Assembly (NCBI GenBank): GCA_040954595.2
Contig: CM082592.2
Coordinates: forward strand, 3,596,001-3,660,000
DNA: 64,000 nucleotides
Direction of reading: 5' to 3'
Origin: Balanoglossus misakiensis
Lineage: Eukaryota; Hemichordata
Shown piece by piece: positions 30,544 to 41,478 of this stretch. Under the pieces are notes generated by a model. That model had not been told where the DNA came from, ran no database searches, and was given only the letters and a program-made list of their open reading frames with translations. Both the position numbers and the translations under genes were made by a program. The first letter of the stretch is position 1. The number at the start of each line of letters is the position of its first letter.

Positions 30544-32402
30544 ATGTTTTATTTTCTGCTCATCTGTATGATCTTGGTCCTTGGTTCTCCCAGTAATGGA
30601 GCCCCAATGACACCTGCTACACCCACGGTGCACGGTTCAGACAATTCCCAAACACCAGCTATCAGCGCTATGTTAGAAGAGGTGTATGTCTCAACGGAGG
30701 ATAGATTTCGTTCGAATTTTTTGATGCGTTATGATGAACGTTGCAAGGATGGTGACAATAATTGTTCCTCGGTACATATAATGCAGTGCCGGTCATTTGG
30801 TAAGTAGTCTAACAACTTTTGTCTCACCTGTACACTTAAAGGCTCATCGGCGTTTACCATTCATTCATTTTGTTGACATTCTTACTCGGACCATAAATGA
30901 AATTCCTATGTTAAGCGATATATCAAGAGACATCGCGAAAAATGGCAAAACCCGAACGTGGATAGAGAAAATTGCCATGTGCTCCTGCATATAAGACACA
31001 AGTTTATTGCTTCGTCTCCTCTTCAATGCAAAAATTAGACGTAGGACCCTTGAACTTTTAACGTGAGAGTGATTTTAAAATGTCTTGTTTTTTTTTTTAG
31101 CATGCTTATAAAGATCGGTTCGCCATTTGGTCAAATATGCGTCGATTTTTTCTGTTTTAACTTCTTAATTTCCGTTACATCGAGACAAAAAAATGGTGAT
31201 AATTTTACAGTAATTTACCACTTCTTTGTGACTTAAACAGCAAGTTTTCGTGAGTACTGCTGTCACTGTGTACGTTGACGGCGGCAAAGGTCACCAGGAC
31301 AGCTTAGACAAAGCGAATACAATAGGTGTGAATGGGCTTAAGCAGCAGTCCTAAGTCCTTCTCTTTTTTACGTCCATCCGTGGCTATCAGTATCGTTCAG
31401 TGTAACTGCCCAGTCAATGAAATTCCTATGTTACGTAAGAGATAGATAAATAGCGTTCAGTGTAACTGCCAGTCAATGAAATTCCTATGTTACGTAAGCA
31501 ATATATCAAGATACTACGGGATGGAATTTGTGTGTGTGTTCAACTGTCGATATATCCACATGTAAAAAAATAACGAAATAGGTGTCTTGTATCAAACAGA
31601 AATAATGGAACAAAATGGGTGAGAGAGACTGAGTCCCTTTAATATGCTGATCCGTTTTATATTTTCTTTTGTTGTAGTCGATCGGCAAGACGTCAACCAT
31701 CTCGATGCTCATTTTACTTTTGATGTTGCAACGACCACAAGTGTGAACAAGGTTGAAATGTACGTTCCTATCGCTGGCAATCATGAAGGGGACGGTCATA
31801 TTCTACTGGCTATGTCAAAGGGTGGCCGCAGGCGTCCTACTATGGACACAATAGCCGATATATCTTTCCACCAATTTGACGTCACTCCGCTGGTTAGGAG
31901 ACAAACTTACACTAAACGCACGCGTAACACTACTACAATTAGTCTCATATGCAAGGATAAAGATTTGTGCAATTCCAGTTTGACAAGTGGCACTTTCCTG
32001 GTCATGTACACTGAAAAGGAAACCGAAAAACTTGAAGCGGACAAATGTAAAATACACCCTGACGGTGTATCAATTGTTACCGACACTGGCAAATTTCTTT
32101 GGAATGATCGAATTGCGATTGCTCTAAATTTAACTGGTGAACTCGATTACGATTTAGATTCATGCGCCTTGACCAGAATATCGAAACGTGTCGACAGCCT
32201 ATTCGGGAACACTTCTGTGGCGGATTTGCTTCCATCATACCTCACGTTTCACGTTTGCAGCGGGTACTGCGAGACTTCCGATCAAAGTCGGTGTTGTCGA
32301 CCAACTGGTTTCAATAACATGATTATTTATGTGGCTGGGAGAGTATACACAGAGGTCAATGTAAAGAATTTGGATGCAAGTGGCTGTATTTGTTCTTATT
32401 AA
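30544..32402 (+). CDS. Spliced TGF-beta superfamily ligand-like secreted protein
   Basis: Exon 1 (30544-30799) encodes a signal peptide (MFYFLLICMILVLGSPS) and ends at a consensus donor (GTAAGT). Exon 2 (31678-32402) follows a pyrimidine-rich TTTTGTTGTAG acceptor. Both sides are phase 1, giving 326 residues. The propeptide shows FHQFDVTPLVRR (about 149-160), the FDVT..VrrW signature of the family. The C-terminal knot has Cys248, CSGYC (279-283), CC (291-292) and CIC (322-324), the order CxGxC - CC - CxC of TGF-beta ligands. Only seven residues separate CSGYC from CC, where the family usually has an extra helix of about twenty more. No clear furin site is seen. The family dimerises and signals through type I/II serine kinase receptors. 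Whether this one is an agonist or a decoy is unknown. It could be a captured host gene. Confidence 0.8.
30800..31677 (+). other. Intron of the TGF-beta-like gene, filled with repeats
   Basis: The 878-bp intron holds a block shared with 27418-27545 (at 31081-31210), three short copies of AATGAAATTCCTATGTTA (about 30896, 31418 and 31473) and half of the TTAA MITE (31518-31642) ending only 35 bp before the acceptor. Confidence 0.75.
31518..31642. mobile_element. Half copy of the TTAA-flanked MITE
   Basis: It matches the right half of the elements at 127-482 and 60837-61195, from GGGATGGAA to CCCTTTAA, with several mutations; the left half is absent. It lies in the intron of the TGF-beta-like gene. 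Confidence 0.8.
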
Positions 32403-32501
32403 CAGATTGTCAGCCATTGGTAATATAGAGATAGGGGTCGAGATCATATAGTTTCATTCGTGGATTATAGTTAAGCAGTTAGCTCGAATATTTTATTGTT
32501 T

Positions 32502-32952
32502 AGATTAATAGATTGATGTATTTTAAAACATTTTTGTTATTGATCATTCTACCCTATTAGTGTGTATCACTGTTATAGAAATTGCTAGATTAATAGATTG
32601 ATGTATTTTAAAACATTTTTGTTATTGATCATTCTACCCTATTAGTGTGTATCACTGTTATAGAAATTGCTAGATTAATAGATTGATGTATTTTAAAACA
32701 TTTTTGTTATTGATCATTCTACCCTATTAGTGTGTATCACTGTTATAGAAATTGCTAGATTAATAGATTGATGTATTTTAAAACATTTTTGTTATTGATC
32801 ATTCTACCCTATTAGTGTGTATCACTGTTATAGAAATTGCTAGATTAATAGATTGATGTATTTTAAAACATTTTTGTTATTGATCATTCTACCCTATTAG
32901 TGTGTATCACTGTTATAGAAATTGCTAGATTAATAGATTGATGTATTTTACA
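32502..32952. repeat. Minisatellite, 85-bp unit, 5.3 copies
   Basis: Units start at 32502, 32587, 32672, 32757, 32842 and (partial) 32927. The copies are identical or nearly so, which implies recent expansion. It lies about 100 bp after the TGF-beta-like stop codon, in its 3' flank. Confidence 0.95.
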
Positions 32953-34655
32953 GAACGCTTGCATGTTTTTGGGTTCAGTGAGTATCGGCAGATCATGTAT
33001 GTTTTTTCCGTAATTATCATTCACGTTATTAACTATAGTAGACTATGTATTCAATATAAATAAAAATTGCATGTAAAAAAAATCACACTCGCATTGCTTC
33101 TCATTATTTTCCCTTTTCCTTTAGGTCAAATAAACATATATGTGTTTTTACAATTACCCGACCTACACTACTTTAAATCCACCAACTCTGAATTTGTCAG
33201 AACCTCTTAAACAAGAAGTGAAACTAGAATATGCAAAATTTATGGACATTGCGATAACACCGCAAAGCCCACTACGTCATTCTTATACAACAAATATTGC
33301 GAAATAAACAACTGTCCCTATCTACCTACCCGAGTTGTCAAAACCATGTATCCGGAACAGCAGATATATATATATGTATTTGTTTGGCTTGATGGGAAAT
33401 GCATGACAAGAATTGAGTTGCCATAATGTCGTTTCTTTATTGGTTAAATAAAATGATAGAAAAATTGTGAAATATAGGTCCATAGTGTTGTTTATTCACG
33501 TACGTGCTTTTATTTATGTCTGGTGAGTCTCGTTCAATGTACAATGTGTAACCGTTCATAAATCTACCTAAACACTCTGAAACATGGGTCCGAAATTAGC
33601 ATATTTTATTTGATTCAAATGACATGCTAATGATATTTCGTTTGGGCATGCGAGGCCAAAGTGCAGAATCAGCGCGCATATGAGCGAGAGAGTTGTGCAG
33701 GTTTGAACTTGATTTTCTTTTCACTGGTTGATTGACCGGCGAAAATCTCATCGGTTTTAAGTAAACTGTATATCTACCTTTCATAAACAACAGTTTTAGA
33801 ATGTATAATAAAACGCAAGAGGCCGATTTTTGTAAAAACTTCTGCTGTCATCGTCGCCATACTTTGACCCACTCTGACTGAAAGGTAATTCTCCGATTTA
33901 AGTCCCGATTTACTAAGGTTACAGGTCGTGAACACTCTTCATATTTGGGAAAAATATTTAATATATATGCAAAAACGCTTGTGGCAAGTTTGAGGGTTCT
34001 GCGTCCTTGCCAACGAAACTGACGCAGCGTTTTGTCCTGCGGTGCAGTGTGAAATCGACCTCGACCGGGAACGCGGAAGTAAAATTGAATATAGGGCTTC
34101 ACATTAAGAATAAGCCTTTCGATCTACTCAGACGTATTTTGGTGATAATACTGGTAAATTGGGCAATTGGGGTCACAAATATTGCCATAAGCCCGACGTG
34201 TTTCACCTCTGCTGTCTATGGTTTCACGTACAATCTCACTGAGAAGGACAGGCTTCGCCAGTGTCCACCGCAACTCAACACGCCCTGGCCTGCGCACAGA
34301 TCTTTGTGTTCCCGGCGTCACACGGCCGTGTAACGCGCCGGCAACTCACGTTCACAGACCTGTACGCACGGCTAGAAAGCCCGCACACGTGCGTATATCG
34401 GCCCGATTAGCCTGCTCTGGGGGTAGACATAAGGGTTCAGGTATTTGTGTATTTTGTACAATATTCAGGTGCATAGTCTGCATGATTTATTAAAACATAT
34501 GGACAGCAAAGTGTGTGAATTTCAATCTGTCTTCGCTGATCCCCGTGTTTGGCGCGGGAAAGTTTACAAGTCCACGATAGGAGTTTCAAGGCTGACTCAG
34601 TGACTGCTATTGACATGATATATCTGATGTCCCAACAAGAAAACAAAGTTTGTAC
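32953..34655. other. Intergenic stretch without supported gene
   Basis: AT-rich, with TATATATATATG near 33365. Short open frames occur (for example near 34007-34333) but they lack start context, recognisable domains or paralogues. Confidence 0.45.
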
Positions 34656-35393
34656 ATACCGTACTTGCCCGGGTAAGAACCCCCCCCCCCCCCGGCCGAA
34701 TATCCATTAAATTCTTGGAAATTTAATAAAGTGCAATGCAAAAAAGGCGGATTTTCATCCCCAAAGTCACTACAAGTGACAAAAAATGTATGATGATTTA
34801 CTTTCGCGCTGATTATCGTACCGACGGCGGCCGACTGGCCACGCTGAGTTATATATAGCCGCTCTAGAAAACATGATCTCATATAGGTCCCTCGGGACTT
34901 TGCCTCTAATTCAACGATCAAGGGAGCTTTCCAAAGCGGCCGCGTGGAGCTGCTTCAGGCCGTCCTCGACGCGAAACAACCAACATTGGAGATCCCGACT
35001 TGGACTCGGAGAATGAACCACTCAAAAAGTCCGGCGTCCGTCGACGTCTAAGTATTAAATGCATGTGTGGGATCGACCATTTACCAATGTCCCGGTTAAA
35101 CGGGATGTTTTGTCTGCGCCCATGGTGTCCCGATTAAACGGCGGCGACTGTAATATGGTTTCTGTATTTGATTTATGGGTAAAACACTTTTTATTATTTA
35201 ATAAATACATTGTTTGACCGTGAAATGTTTGGCCATGTTATTTGCATAATTATTCACCCCTTCCTCGTGTCCCTAGGCCCTCAGTTGCATAAATGTCGAG
35301 GTTGCGTCCGGGCTAAAGCCCCCCCCCCCCCCCTGTTTTTTCGCTAATCTATGGGCCCAGCACCCGGGGCTCTTACCCGGGCAAGTACGGTAT
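34656..35393. mobile_element. Terminal-inverted-repeat element, about 740 bp
   Basis: ATACCGTACTTGCCCGGGTA at the left end is matched by its exact reverse complement at the right end (35374-35393), each followed inward by AAG and a long C run. No transposase is encoded, so it is a non-autonomous DNA transposon. Confidence 0.85.
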
Positions 35394-35548
35394 TCCACAA
35401 AGCCTGTTGTATGTTTTATTGTCACAATCAGTACAAATTTACCAGTATCATACAATCTAGAATAAACTGACAGATCGATTTGATATGAAAAGGAACATCA
35501 CTGTTTTGGGAGTGTAAAATGCGAGTGTAAAATGCGACGTCCGACAGT

Positions 35549-36247
35549 TTAATTGAGCATTTTCAATATCTTTGCATGAATACTATTTATCAAATTGTTC
35601 AAGTCTATATAATGCTCCTCAATGAATATCCAGGACACAATCACAAACGCACTAACTGATGTGACCGCGATTATAAAATATAGCCGAGAGGAATTTTGTG
35701 CGTAGTCGCTCGCTGGTGGTAAAGGGTCTGTAAACAACTGGATAGAATATGTGAGGTTGTATGTTTCTGGTCCCGAATGCAGTCTTGATTGTGATAAGTT
35801 ACCAGCGGAATGTAATGCGTATATACACTTTGTGAATAAATACATGTTTGGTTGCCATATCATGGAACAAAACCTTACAGGATCTTTGTACACATCGAAA
35901 GATTTGTGTAATGGAATCATGCGTTTATACTCAATGACCGTATTCTTCGGTATCCTATCAAAGGACGTTAACTGGACGAGGTGGCGGTTTGTATTAATAT
36001 GATAACATGACCCATTCATCATGACGTGGCAAGACGGTTTCCAAAGCCGAATACGGTCGATTAACAGACTACTTCTTGTATTGATGATAAACGACAAATT
36101 GTCACTGTTCACATCAACATTAACGTGAAACCCGCTAGGTAAAAACAATAACTCTGAGATGACCGGTGACGAACAGGCGACTGATAGGCACACTGCTAGT
36201 AATAACAGAGAGTCCCGTTGGAGGAGGATCATACGTCGGACGCGCAT
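35549..36247 (-). CDS. Type I membrane glycoprotein, about 232 residues
   Basis: The upstream frame has no ATG before 36247. A second ATG at 36232 gives the best signal peptide (MILLQRDSLLLLAVCLSVAC). The ectodomain has about 150 residues with sequons (NLS, NGS, NLT, NSS) and a few cysteines. A transmembrane segment (LYFIIAVTSVSAFVIVSWIF) precedes a short tail of about 28 residues. The start overlaps the divergent gene on the other strand: if that gene starts at 36159 they overlap head to head, whereas if it starts at 36246 they are nearly flush. Confidence 0.7.
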   Translation of the reverse strand: MRVRRMILLQRDSLLLLAVCLSVACSSPVISELLFLPSGFHVNVDVNSDNLSFIINTRSSLLIDRIRLWKPSCHVMMNGSCYHINTNRHLVQLTSFDRIPKNTVIEYKRMIPLHKSFDVYKDPVRFCSMIWQPNMYLFTKCIYALHSAGNLSQSRLHSGPETYNLTYSIQLFTDPLPPASDYAQNSSRLYFIIAVTSVSAFVIVSWIFIEEHYIDLNNLINSIHAKILKMLN

Positions 36248-36992
36248 GACGCTGTTTGGTTTCTGTAAGAGCTTGAGAGGTTGGCTTCCTCTGGAAAATG
36301 AATGTGACGTTGATAATGACAATGATGAACTATGTGAAGATGATTACAAAATCCGCCAAGCTCTGAGTGAATTATCCAATCGCATCGATGGTATAATTAA
36401 TATGATTTCGGACAAGAAGCAGAGGGTTTCGGAAGATATGCGAACTCTAGTAACTGAAAAAGATCGATTGAAGAGAGATGCACTCGAGAATATACGTGAT
36501 CTGCCAGAAGATTTTCGTTCGCATGATACTTTGACTTCTCCCCTGGAGATCGCTAAACTTGATATGATTACGTTAATAAGAAAGGAAAGAATACTACGCG
36601 AATACTACAAGACTCTGAATAATGTTGAAGGAAACATGTATGGGGTACGAATGAGCACAGAGCGACACCAATTATGTCACAGTACAAAGAGTGCACTGAA
36701 TCACGTCCCTCGGCGTATTCGACACAATAAAGTCGACGACGTGTTAACCATGACAACGCAATATAACGACATTCTATACGAACTCACGAGACGCCTCGAG
36801 TTACCGCTAGACACAAGATCTCTGCAGGATTTTTCGCATAGCGACGGAGATATCGAGAGAGAGATGGAATCATTTCTGCTGGGAGACACATTGACAAACA
36901 CCCAACAGAACATCCATGCTCAATACCATCATGACATACCTGATGCATCTATGAATGAATTATTAAAAGTCCAGACAACGCTTGCGAATTAA
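36159..36992 (+). CDS. Coiled-coil/helical cytosolic protein, 277 residues (or 248)
   Basis: The first ATG is 36159; an internal ATG at 36246 (MTLFGFCKSLRGWLP) would avoid overlap with the minus-strand signal peptide. After an acidic stretch (DVDNDNDELCEDD) the protein is rich in long helices with heptad character (IRQALSELSNRIDGIINMIS, then RVSEDMRTLVTEKDRLKRDA). No membrane segment and no recognised domain. It converges with the gene at 37001-37561, the two stops lying 8 bp apart. Confidence 0.68.
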   Translation: MTGDEQATDRHTASNNRESRWRRIIRRTRMTLFGFCKSLRGWLPLENECDVDNDNDELCEDDYKIRQALSELSNRIDGIINMISDKKQRVSEDMRTLVTEKDRLKRDALENIRDLPEDFRSHDTLTSPLEIAKLDMITLIRKERILREYYKTLNNVEGNMYGVRMSTERHQLCHSTKSALNHVPRRIRHNKVDDVLTMTTQYNDILYELTRRLELPLDTRSLQDFSHSDGDIEREMESFLLGDTLTNTQQNIHAQYHHDIPDASMNELLKVQTTLAN

Positions 36993-37000
36993 AACTGTAT

Positions 37001-37561
37001 TTATGTTTTCAAGTGTTCATCATTTGTCCAAAATTGGGCATTCAGCCAGCATTTGTTGTATAGTTTGCACAAGTCCAGCATATTCTGTATTTGATAATCC
37101 GGTCGACATAACGCCGGTAACTTTCCCTTTAATTCTACTGAGTTGTTGACAATTAAGTTGTCCTTCACGGAGATTGTCGCAGTGACCTTGACAACGCCCC
37201 TCTGTAGATTCATTCTACTTCCCCTTTTGTTCTGACTTATTGGTGTCATGAACCCAATCAATACACCGTGACGGTCGTACACTCTAGACATAGGACGTTC
37301 TAATGGGGACAATTTATGTATTAAATTGAAATCAGGCGACTGTTCGACGTCCACCTCTTTCATGCGATCCACGTCGGCTTTCTTTTTAGAAAGGTCACAT
37401 TTCATTCTTTCTCTATTACGAACGATTGAATCGATAATATTACCATTACACGATGTGACGCAATTCATACCCAAAACATCCTTTGCTGTGACATTCTCAG
37501 CGAAGAAAACGGCAACCCCTTTTGAACATATTCGCCCGAAAAATTGCTCAAATGACTCCAT
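37001..37561 (-). CDS. Uncharacterised 186-residue protein
   Basis: The open frame extends to 37615 but starts there with TTG. The first ATG is 37561 (MESFEQFFGRICSKG). The product is mixed alpha/beta with a charged central region (RERMKCDLSKKKADVDRM). No family is recognised. If an upstream exon exists, the residues ahead of the ATG (a cysteine-rich hydrophobic run) might be a signal, but I see no splice site to support it. Confidence 0.55.
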   Translation of the reverse strand: MESFEQFFGRICSKGVAVFFAENVTAKDVLGMNCVTSCNGNIIDSIVRNRERMKCDLSKKKADVDRMKEVDVEQSPDFNLIHKLSPLERPMSRVYDRHGVLIGFMTPISQNKRGSRMNLQRGVVKVTATISVKDNLIVNNSVELKGKLPALCRPDYQIQNMLDLCKLYNKCWLNAQFWTNDEHLKT

Positions 37562-37873
37562 TGTTACACCCACATTACATACTGTACAGACGAAACAACA
37601 AAAACGCAATAACAAGATACGTTAAGATGACGATACGTATGATTTTCAATCCAATAAACGTTATTATTACTAATTCATGTGAAAGAAACAACAACAAAAC
37701 ACTTTGTCTATCAGATGAGGTCATTGGTGTTGTTTTCAGCGGGTGGCGTGTGGCAGGCTGTCAAGGCCAAACTTGTACATGTAACGTTGAACATGCTAAG
37801 GGTGACCTTTTTTTATTTGTTTCTAATCGCCAGAGGAATCGTCAGGCAGGGCGGGCTGGCGAAATAAACTAAA

Positions 37874-37910
<37 letters not shown>

Positions 37911-38575
37911 GTTCTAGTTCAATGTTTTATCCATTACAAACAAATGCGTAGACCTATTTGTTTCAGTTCAATGTTCAGGCTGTTCAGTCATTGCAATTTC
38001 TCATCTTTCAGTCCAGTGTTCTGTGCTCTCTATCCTTTCAGTCACTATAATTTCTTGTCTTTCACTTTAGTGCTCTGTCCTTTTACTCTCTACAATTTCT
38101 TTCCTTTCCTCCGGCCTCGATGACTTCAGGGATGAATGACACGCTGGTCTCACACGACTGCCATGGTATGCCGTCAGTTGCACACTGATCTGCAAAATCT
38201 CACAGTTAGCCGTTGGGGACGCTGTTGCTAGGATGATCGCCTCAGGGAATGTTTTATTACTTTCATGTCGGAGCTGAAATTTAGGGTCTAGCGAGAGATG
38301 GGAAACACAGAAAATAAAAATGTCGCCCTGACACATGTGTCCGACTCTCACCACTGACACATTACATGTACGTGTAATAATTACATCACTGGTGTTGTTT
38401 TCGGCTGTTGATGTGTCTCCACAAATGTATCACCTTTACATTTTGAACATGCTAAGACGTGTGTCATGTTAGATGTGCATGTGTGTATGTGTCGTGAACA
38501 ACGAATAAAAGGGGAACCAGTTTCACCGATCAACATAAACGCTTTGGGTACCGGCAACAGAGGTTCTATTCATTC
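37562..38575. other. Intergenic stretch with A run and pyrimidine-rich repeats
   Basis: An A run at about 37880-37907 follows GGCGAAATAAACT and resembles a retroposon tail. A TCTTTCAGT-type imperfect repeat follows between 37960 and 38110. No coding frame is supported. An AATAAAAGG near 38502 may serve the next gene as a TATA-like element. Confidence 0.4.
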
Positions 38576-39382
38576 ATGGTGGCTGTTTTAAGCTGTAAGA
38601 TGACTATTCCACCCATCCTTTTCAGTCCACTTCCAAGGGACGTCGTTGTAGATATGGCGACTGAACCTACGGGCGGTGGTGACATGCCAACATCTGTTGG
38701 CGACTTCTCGCGAAGAAACCCACGTGCCAGCGTCGGTGATAAATTTCCAATGACTTCACGTGTAGGTAAAGGCGTGGCGACTGAACCTACGGGCGGTGGT
38801 GACATGCCAATATCTGTTGGCGACTTCTCGCGAAGAAACCCACGTGCCAGCGTCGGTGATAAATTTCCAATAACTTCACCTGTAGGTAAAGGCGTGGCGA
38901 CTGAAACTGCGGGCGGCGGAGCAACTTTCAGAGGTGACATGCCAACAACTGTTGGCGACTTCTCGCGAAGAAACCCACGTGCCAGCGTCGGTGATAAATT
39001 TCCAATAACTTCACGTGTAGGTAAAGGCTTTTCGACTGAACCTACGGGCGGCGGAGTTCCTTCCAGAGGTGACATGCCGACAACTGAAATGCAGAAGATT
39101 GATCCGGGCGTGAAACGCAAAGCAGATGTTGTTGAAGATAATTATGAGAGCGATACTGACGAAGATAGTGGTATCAGCAGCTACACAGATAGTTCACCGG
39201 AGATGGTTGACCTAAGATGCTTCGCACATTTGAAGAGGGTCTACGGCCATTCTGACACTGGTGAACCGAAAGCAAGTACAAGCCAACATCCTGTAGTGGT
39301 CGAATCACCTAAGCGCAAATTTAACACCGTAGGTGAATGCGACAGAAAGTGCCGTAAGAAGCGAAATAATCCACGAGATTAG
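38576..39382 (+). CDS. Repeat-containing nuclear-type protein, 268 residues
   Basis: The N-terminal half is made of about four copies of a ~40-residue unit (VATEPTGGGDMP, SVGDFSRRNPRASVGDKF) at residues 22-175. They are almost identical at DNA level, with one insertion (ATFR or PSR) in later copies. The C-terminal part has an acidic-serine region (YESDTDEDSGISSYTDSSPE) and a basic tail (CRKKRNNP) consistent with nuclear import. AATAAA is at 39418. The internal repeat array suggests unstable copy number. No function is recognised. Confidence 0.75.
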   Translation: MVAVLSCKMTIPPILFSPLPRDVVVDMATEPTGGGDMPTSVGDFSRRNPRASVGDKFPMTSRVGKGVATEPTGGGDMPISVGDFSRRNPRASVGDKFPITSPVGKGVATETAGGGATFRGDMPTTVGDFSRRNPRASVGDKFPITSRVGKGFSTEPTGGGVPSRGDMPTTEMQKIDPGVKRKADVVEDNYESDTDEDSGISSYTDSSPEMVDLRCFAHLKRVYGHSDTGEPKASTSQHPVVVESPKRKFNTVGECDRKCRKKRNNPRD

Positions 39383-39616
39383 CAAATGTATGTGCACAAA
39401 CATATATTATGTATTTCAATAAAGATAATGCGTAAAGAGACCCTCGTGTGTGTATCTCAATAATATGTCCTGTTATAACAGATTGATAATGTATTTAAAA
39501 GTACGCTTATGCATGTACCATTATTGATATGATATCTAACAACTTTTAAGTGTCGCCAAGTTTGCTAGTATAAGAGAGCTTTACCATACATAAACGTTCG
39601 CGTATAAGTGTGTTAT

Positions 39617-40618
39617 ATGAGAAAAACAATGTACCGGGCTATCTCGTCACTTTTGCAAGGCTGCTCAAGGACAAAAGTCAGCGACGTGGCAAAAGTGCCA
39701 CTGTCAGATAGGTGTGCGGGCAAGGTTCGGAAAAAACGCCGCAAACCCAAACATGCTACCCATAAGGACCTTGCAACGAAAATAGTAATAGAACAGACTG
39801 AAAACGAGGCTGCTCTTTCTAAAAGATACCAGGAATTATATGATTTGTATTCTATATCGCTAGAAAAGAGCAAACGTCTAGAAAATGAGGAGATGAGATT
39901 GAAACAACAACTAGAACTAATCGGGAACACTCAACAACATTGCTGCGAGGGAGGAGAGGATGGGCCCGGTACAGATGCAGCAGGAGGGGATTCGGATTGG
40001 ATGAAGAGAGTGAACCGTTTACAGCTGTCTTTAATTGACCAACAAATGAAAGACAAACACAAAGACGAGGCCATCGGTTCTCTCCGGGAGAAATTGGACG
40101 AATTACAACGCGATCTCACTCGTCAACTATCACAAAATGAATTGTTGCGAGCCGAACTGGAGACCACTTCTAAACGTGAAGCCTTACACAGCAGCGCAAT
40201 CGATCCGGAAGTATGCTGTATGGACAAGTTGGGACATATATTTGCCCACCTGTTTCACGTTGACAAACAAGAGATATTCTCTCGAGAGATAATAAATGGC
40301 CGCCAAGTTACCCGGGGAATTTCGGAATGGTTCGCGTTTCTCATTCACGATGGATTTAGAGACATTAACATGAAATTACGTGAAACGATCGGACCTTTAC
40401 AGGCTTTTGTACAATGGACTTGCGAATACGGTCTCGCTTGCGCATTTTGCGAATATCTTAGAGACTTTCAAAAGTATAAAGAAACTCGTTATGAAAAGAT
40501 GACCGGTAAAGACAGAACTGCGATGGAGAAACACAAACGAGCCAGTCACATGAAATTCATTGCCAAAATAACCGAGTGTGTGGTAGCGAACGGAGCACCT
40601 TCGACGAAAACGCGCTAA
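39617..40618 (+). CDS. Coiled-coil protein with conserved-looking C-terminal domain, 333 residues
   Basis: The first ATG in frame is 39617. The N-terminus is basic (KVRKKRRKPKHATHKD). Two coiled-coil stretches cover about residues 55-105 and 130-185 (separated by a glycine/glutamate-rich linker), followed by a compact region of about 130 residues with cysteines (VCCMDKLGHIFAHLFHVD through WTCEYGLACAFCEYL). No family is recognised. A TATA-like GTATAAGAG lies near 39568. Its general plan resembles the coiled-coil gene at 12426-13565, but I see no sequence match. Confidence 0.7.
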   Translation: MRKTMYRAISSLLQGCSRTKVSDVAKVPLSDRCAGKVRKKRRKPKHATHKDLATKIVIEQTENEAALSKRYQELYDLYSISLEKSKRLENEEMRLKQQLELIGNTQQHCCEGGEDGPGTDAAGGDSDWMKRVNRLQLSLIDQQMKDKHKDEAIGSLREKLDELQRDLTRQLSQNELLRAELETTSKREALHSSAIDPEVCCMDKLGHIFAHLFHVDKQEIFSREIINGRQVTRGISEWFAFLIHDGFRDINMKLRETIGPLQAFVQWTCEYGLACAFCEYLRDFQKYKETRYEKMTGKDRTAMEKHKRASHMKFIAKITECVVANGAPSTKTR

Positions 40619-40631
40619 TTAAAACTGTTTC

Positions 40632-40851
40632 AAATTCGGAATTTGAATGGTGATCATAGTCTAAGAGTTATTCGTCATTCGCACATAATTATGGGATTTC
40701 TGAGCTCATCGCTCGTCACATATGAACGTATGAGGGCGCCATTGCGTGGGCCTCTCTGGCAACGCGACGTGCGATGAGCTCAGAAATCCCATAATTATGT
40801 GCGAATGACGAATAACTCTTAGACTATGATCACCATTCAAATTCCGAATTT
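40632..40851. mobile_element. Palindromic MITE, 220 bp
   Basis: The left arm from AAATTCGGAATTTGAATGGT is the reverse complement of the right arm ending ATTCCGAATTT. The arms run about 95 bp each with a short centre around GGGCGCCATTGCG. Confidence 0.9.
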
Positions 40852-41478
40852 ACAGCAGAAATTTCAGTGTTCACGTTCAACTTCAGCGTGAAGCAAAAGG
40901 CTGATTGTGGAGACCAACCTCTGTGCATGGCAGGGCTGTGTGTCATACGGCTGATACCTTCACCACAGCCGGCCCTGCTCACTCAAAATACCGGGCAAAG
41001 CTGGCGATTCCCGACCGATCTTTGGGCAGTCATTTCGACTAGAATTTCCGTCTCTGAATCAAAACTCGTGGATCGATAACCGTTACCGAGCACACCTCAT
41101 CCATACGGGACGACCAAACGCTCCAAAACGCCTCACAACTTGTACAACGGCCCCTTTTTGGACTCTATGCGAGAGAAACCACGGCCATCTTGTTATAGCT
41201 TGCACACAAGTTCTGCAGTGCATTGTGGGTAAAATAATGTTTATCAACAAAGGCTATTTCGGGACGATACCCGCCTTTTAACGGGCACATTGGTGCACAT
41301 GATGTACAATTTACACTGTTTTAAATTCGACTCTTACAAGCATCACGAACGAGTAGATAACCAAAAGAAAACCACCGACACCCGTTGCATGTCCAACCAT
41401 ATAAAAACAACATTTTATGTAGCACCGTTAAATTGATATTGCCTAGCCCGTCGACAGCACCATCTTCATACAGCAGTA
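40852..41478. other. Intergenic stretch with promoter of the zinc-finger gene
   Basis: No supported gene. CATATAAAAAC near 41399 lies about 75 nt before the ATG at 41479 and is a plausible TATA box. Confidence 0.45.

Noticed and set aside
34007-34333. Open frame of 108 residues
   Set aside because: No start context, domain or paralogue; two frames overlap it on the other strand.
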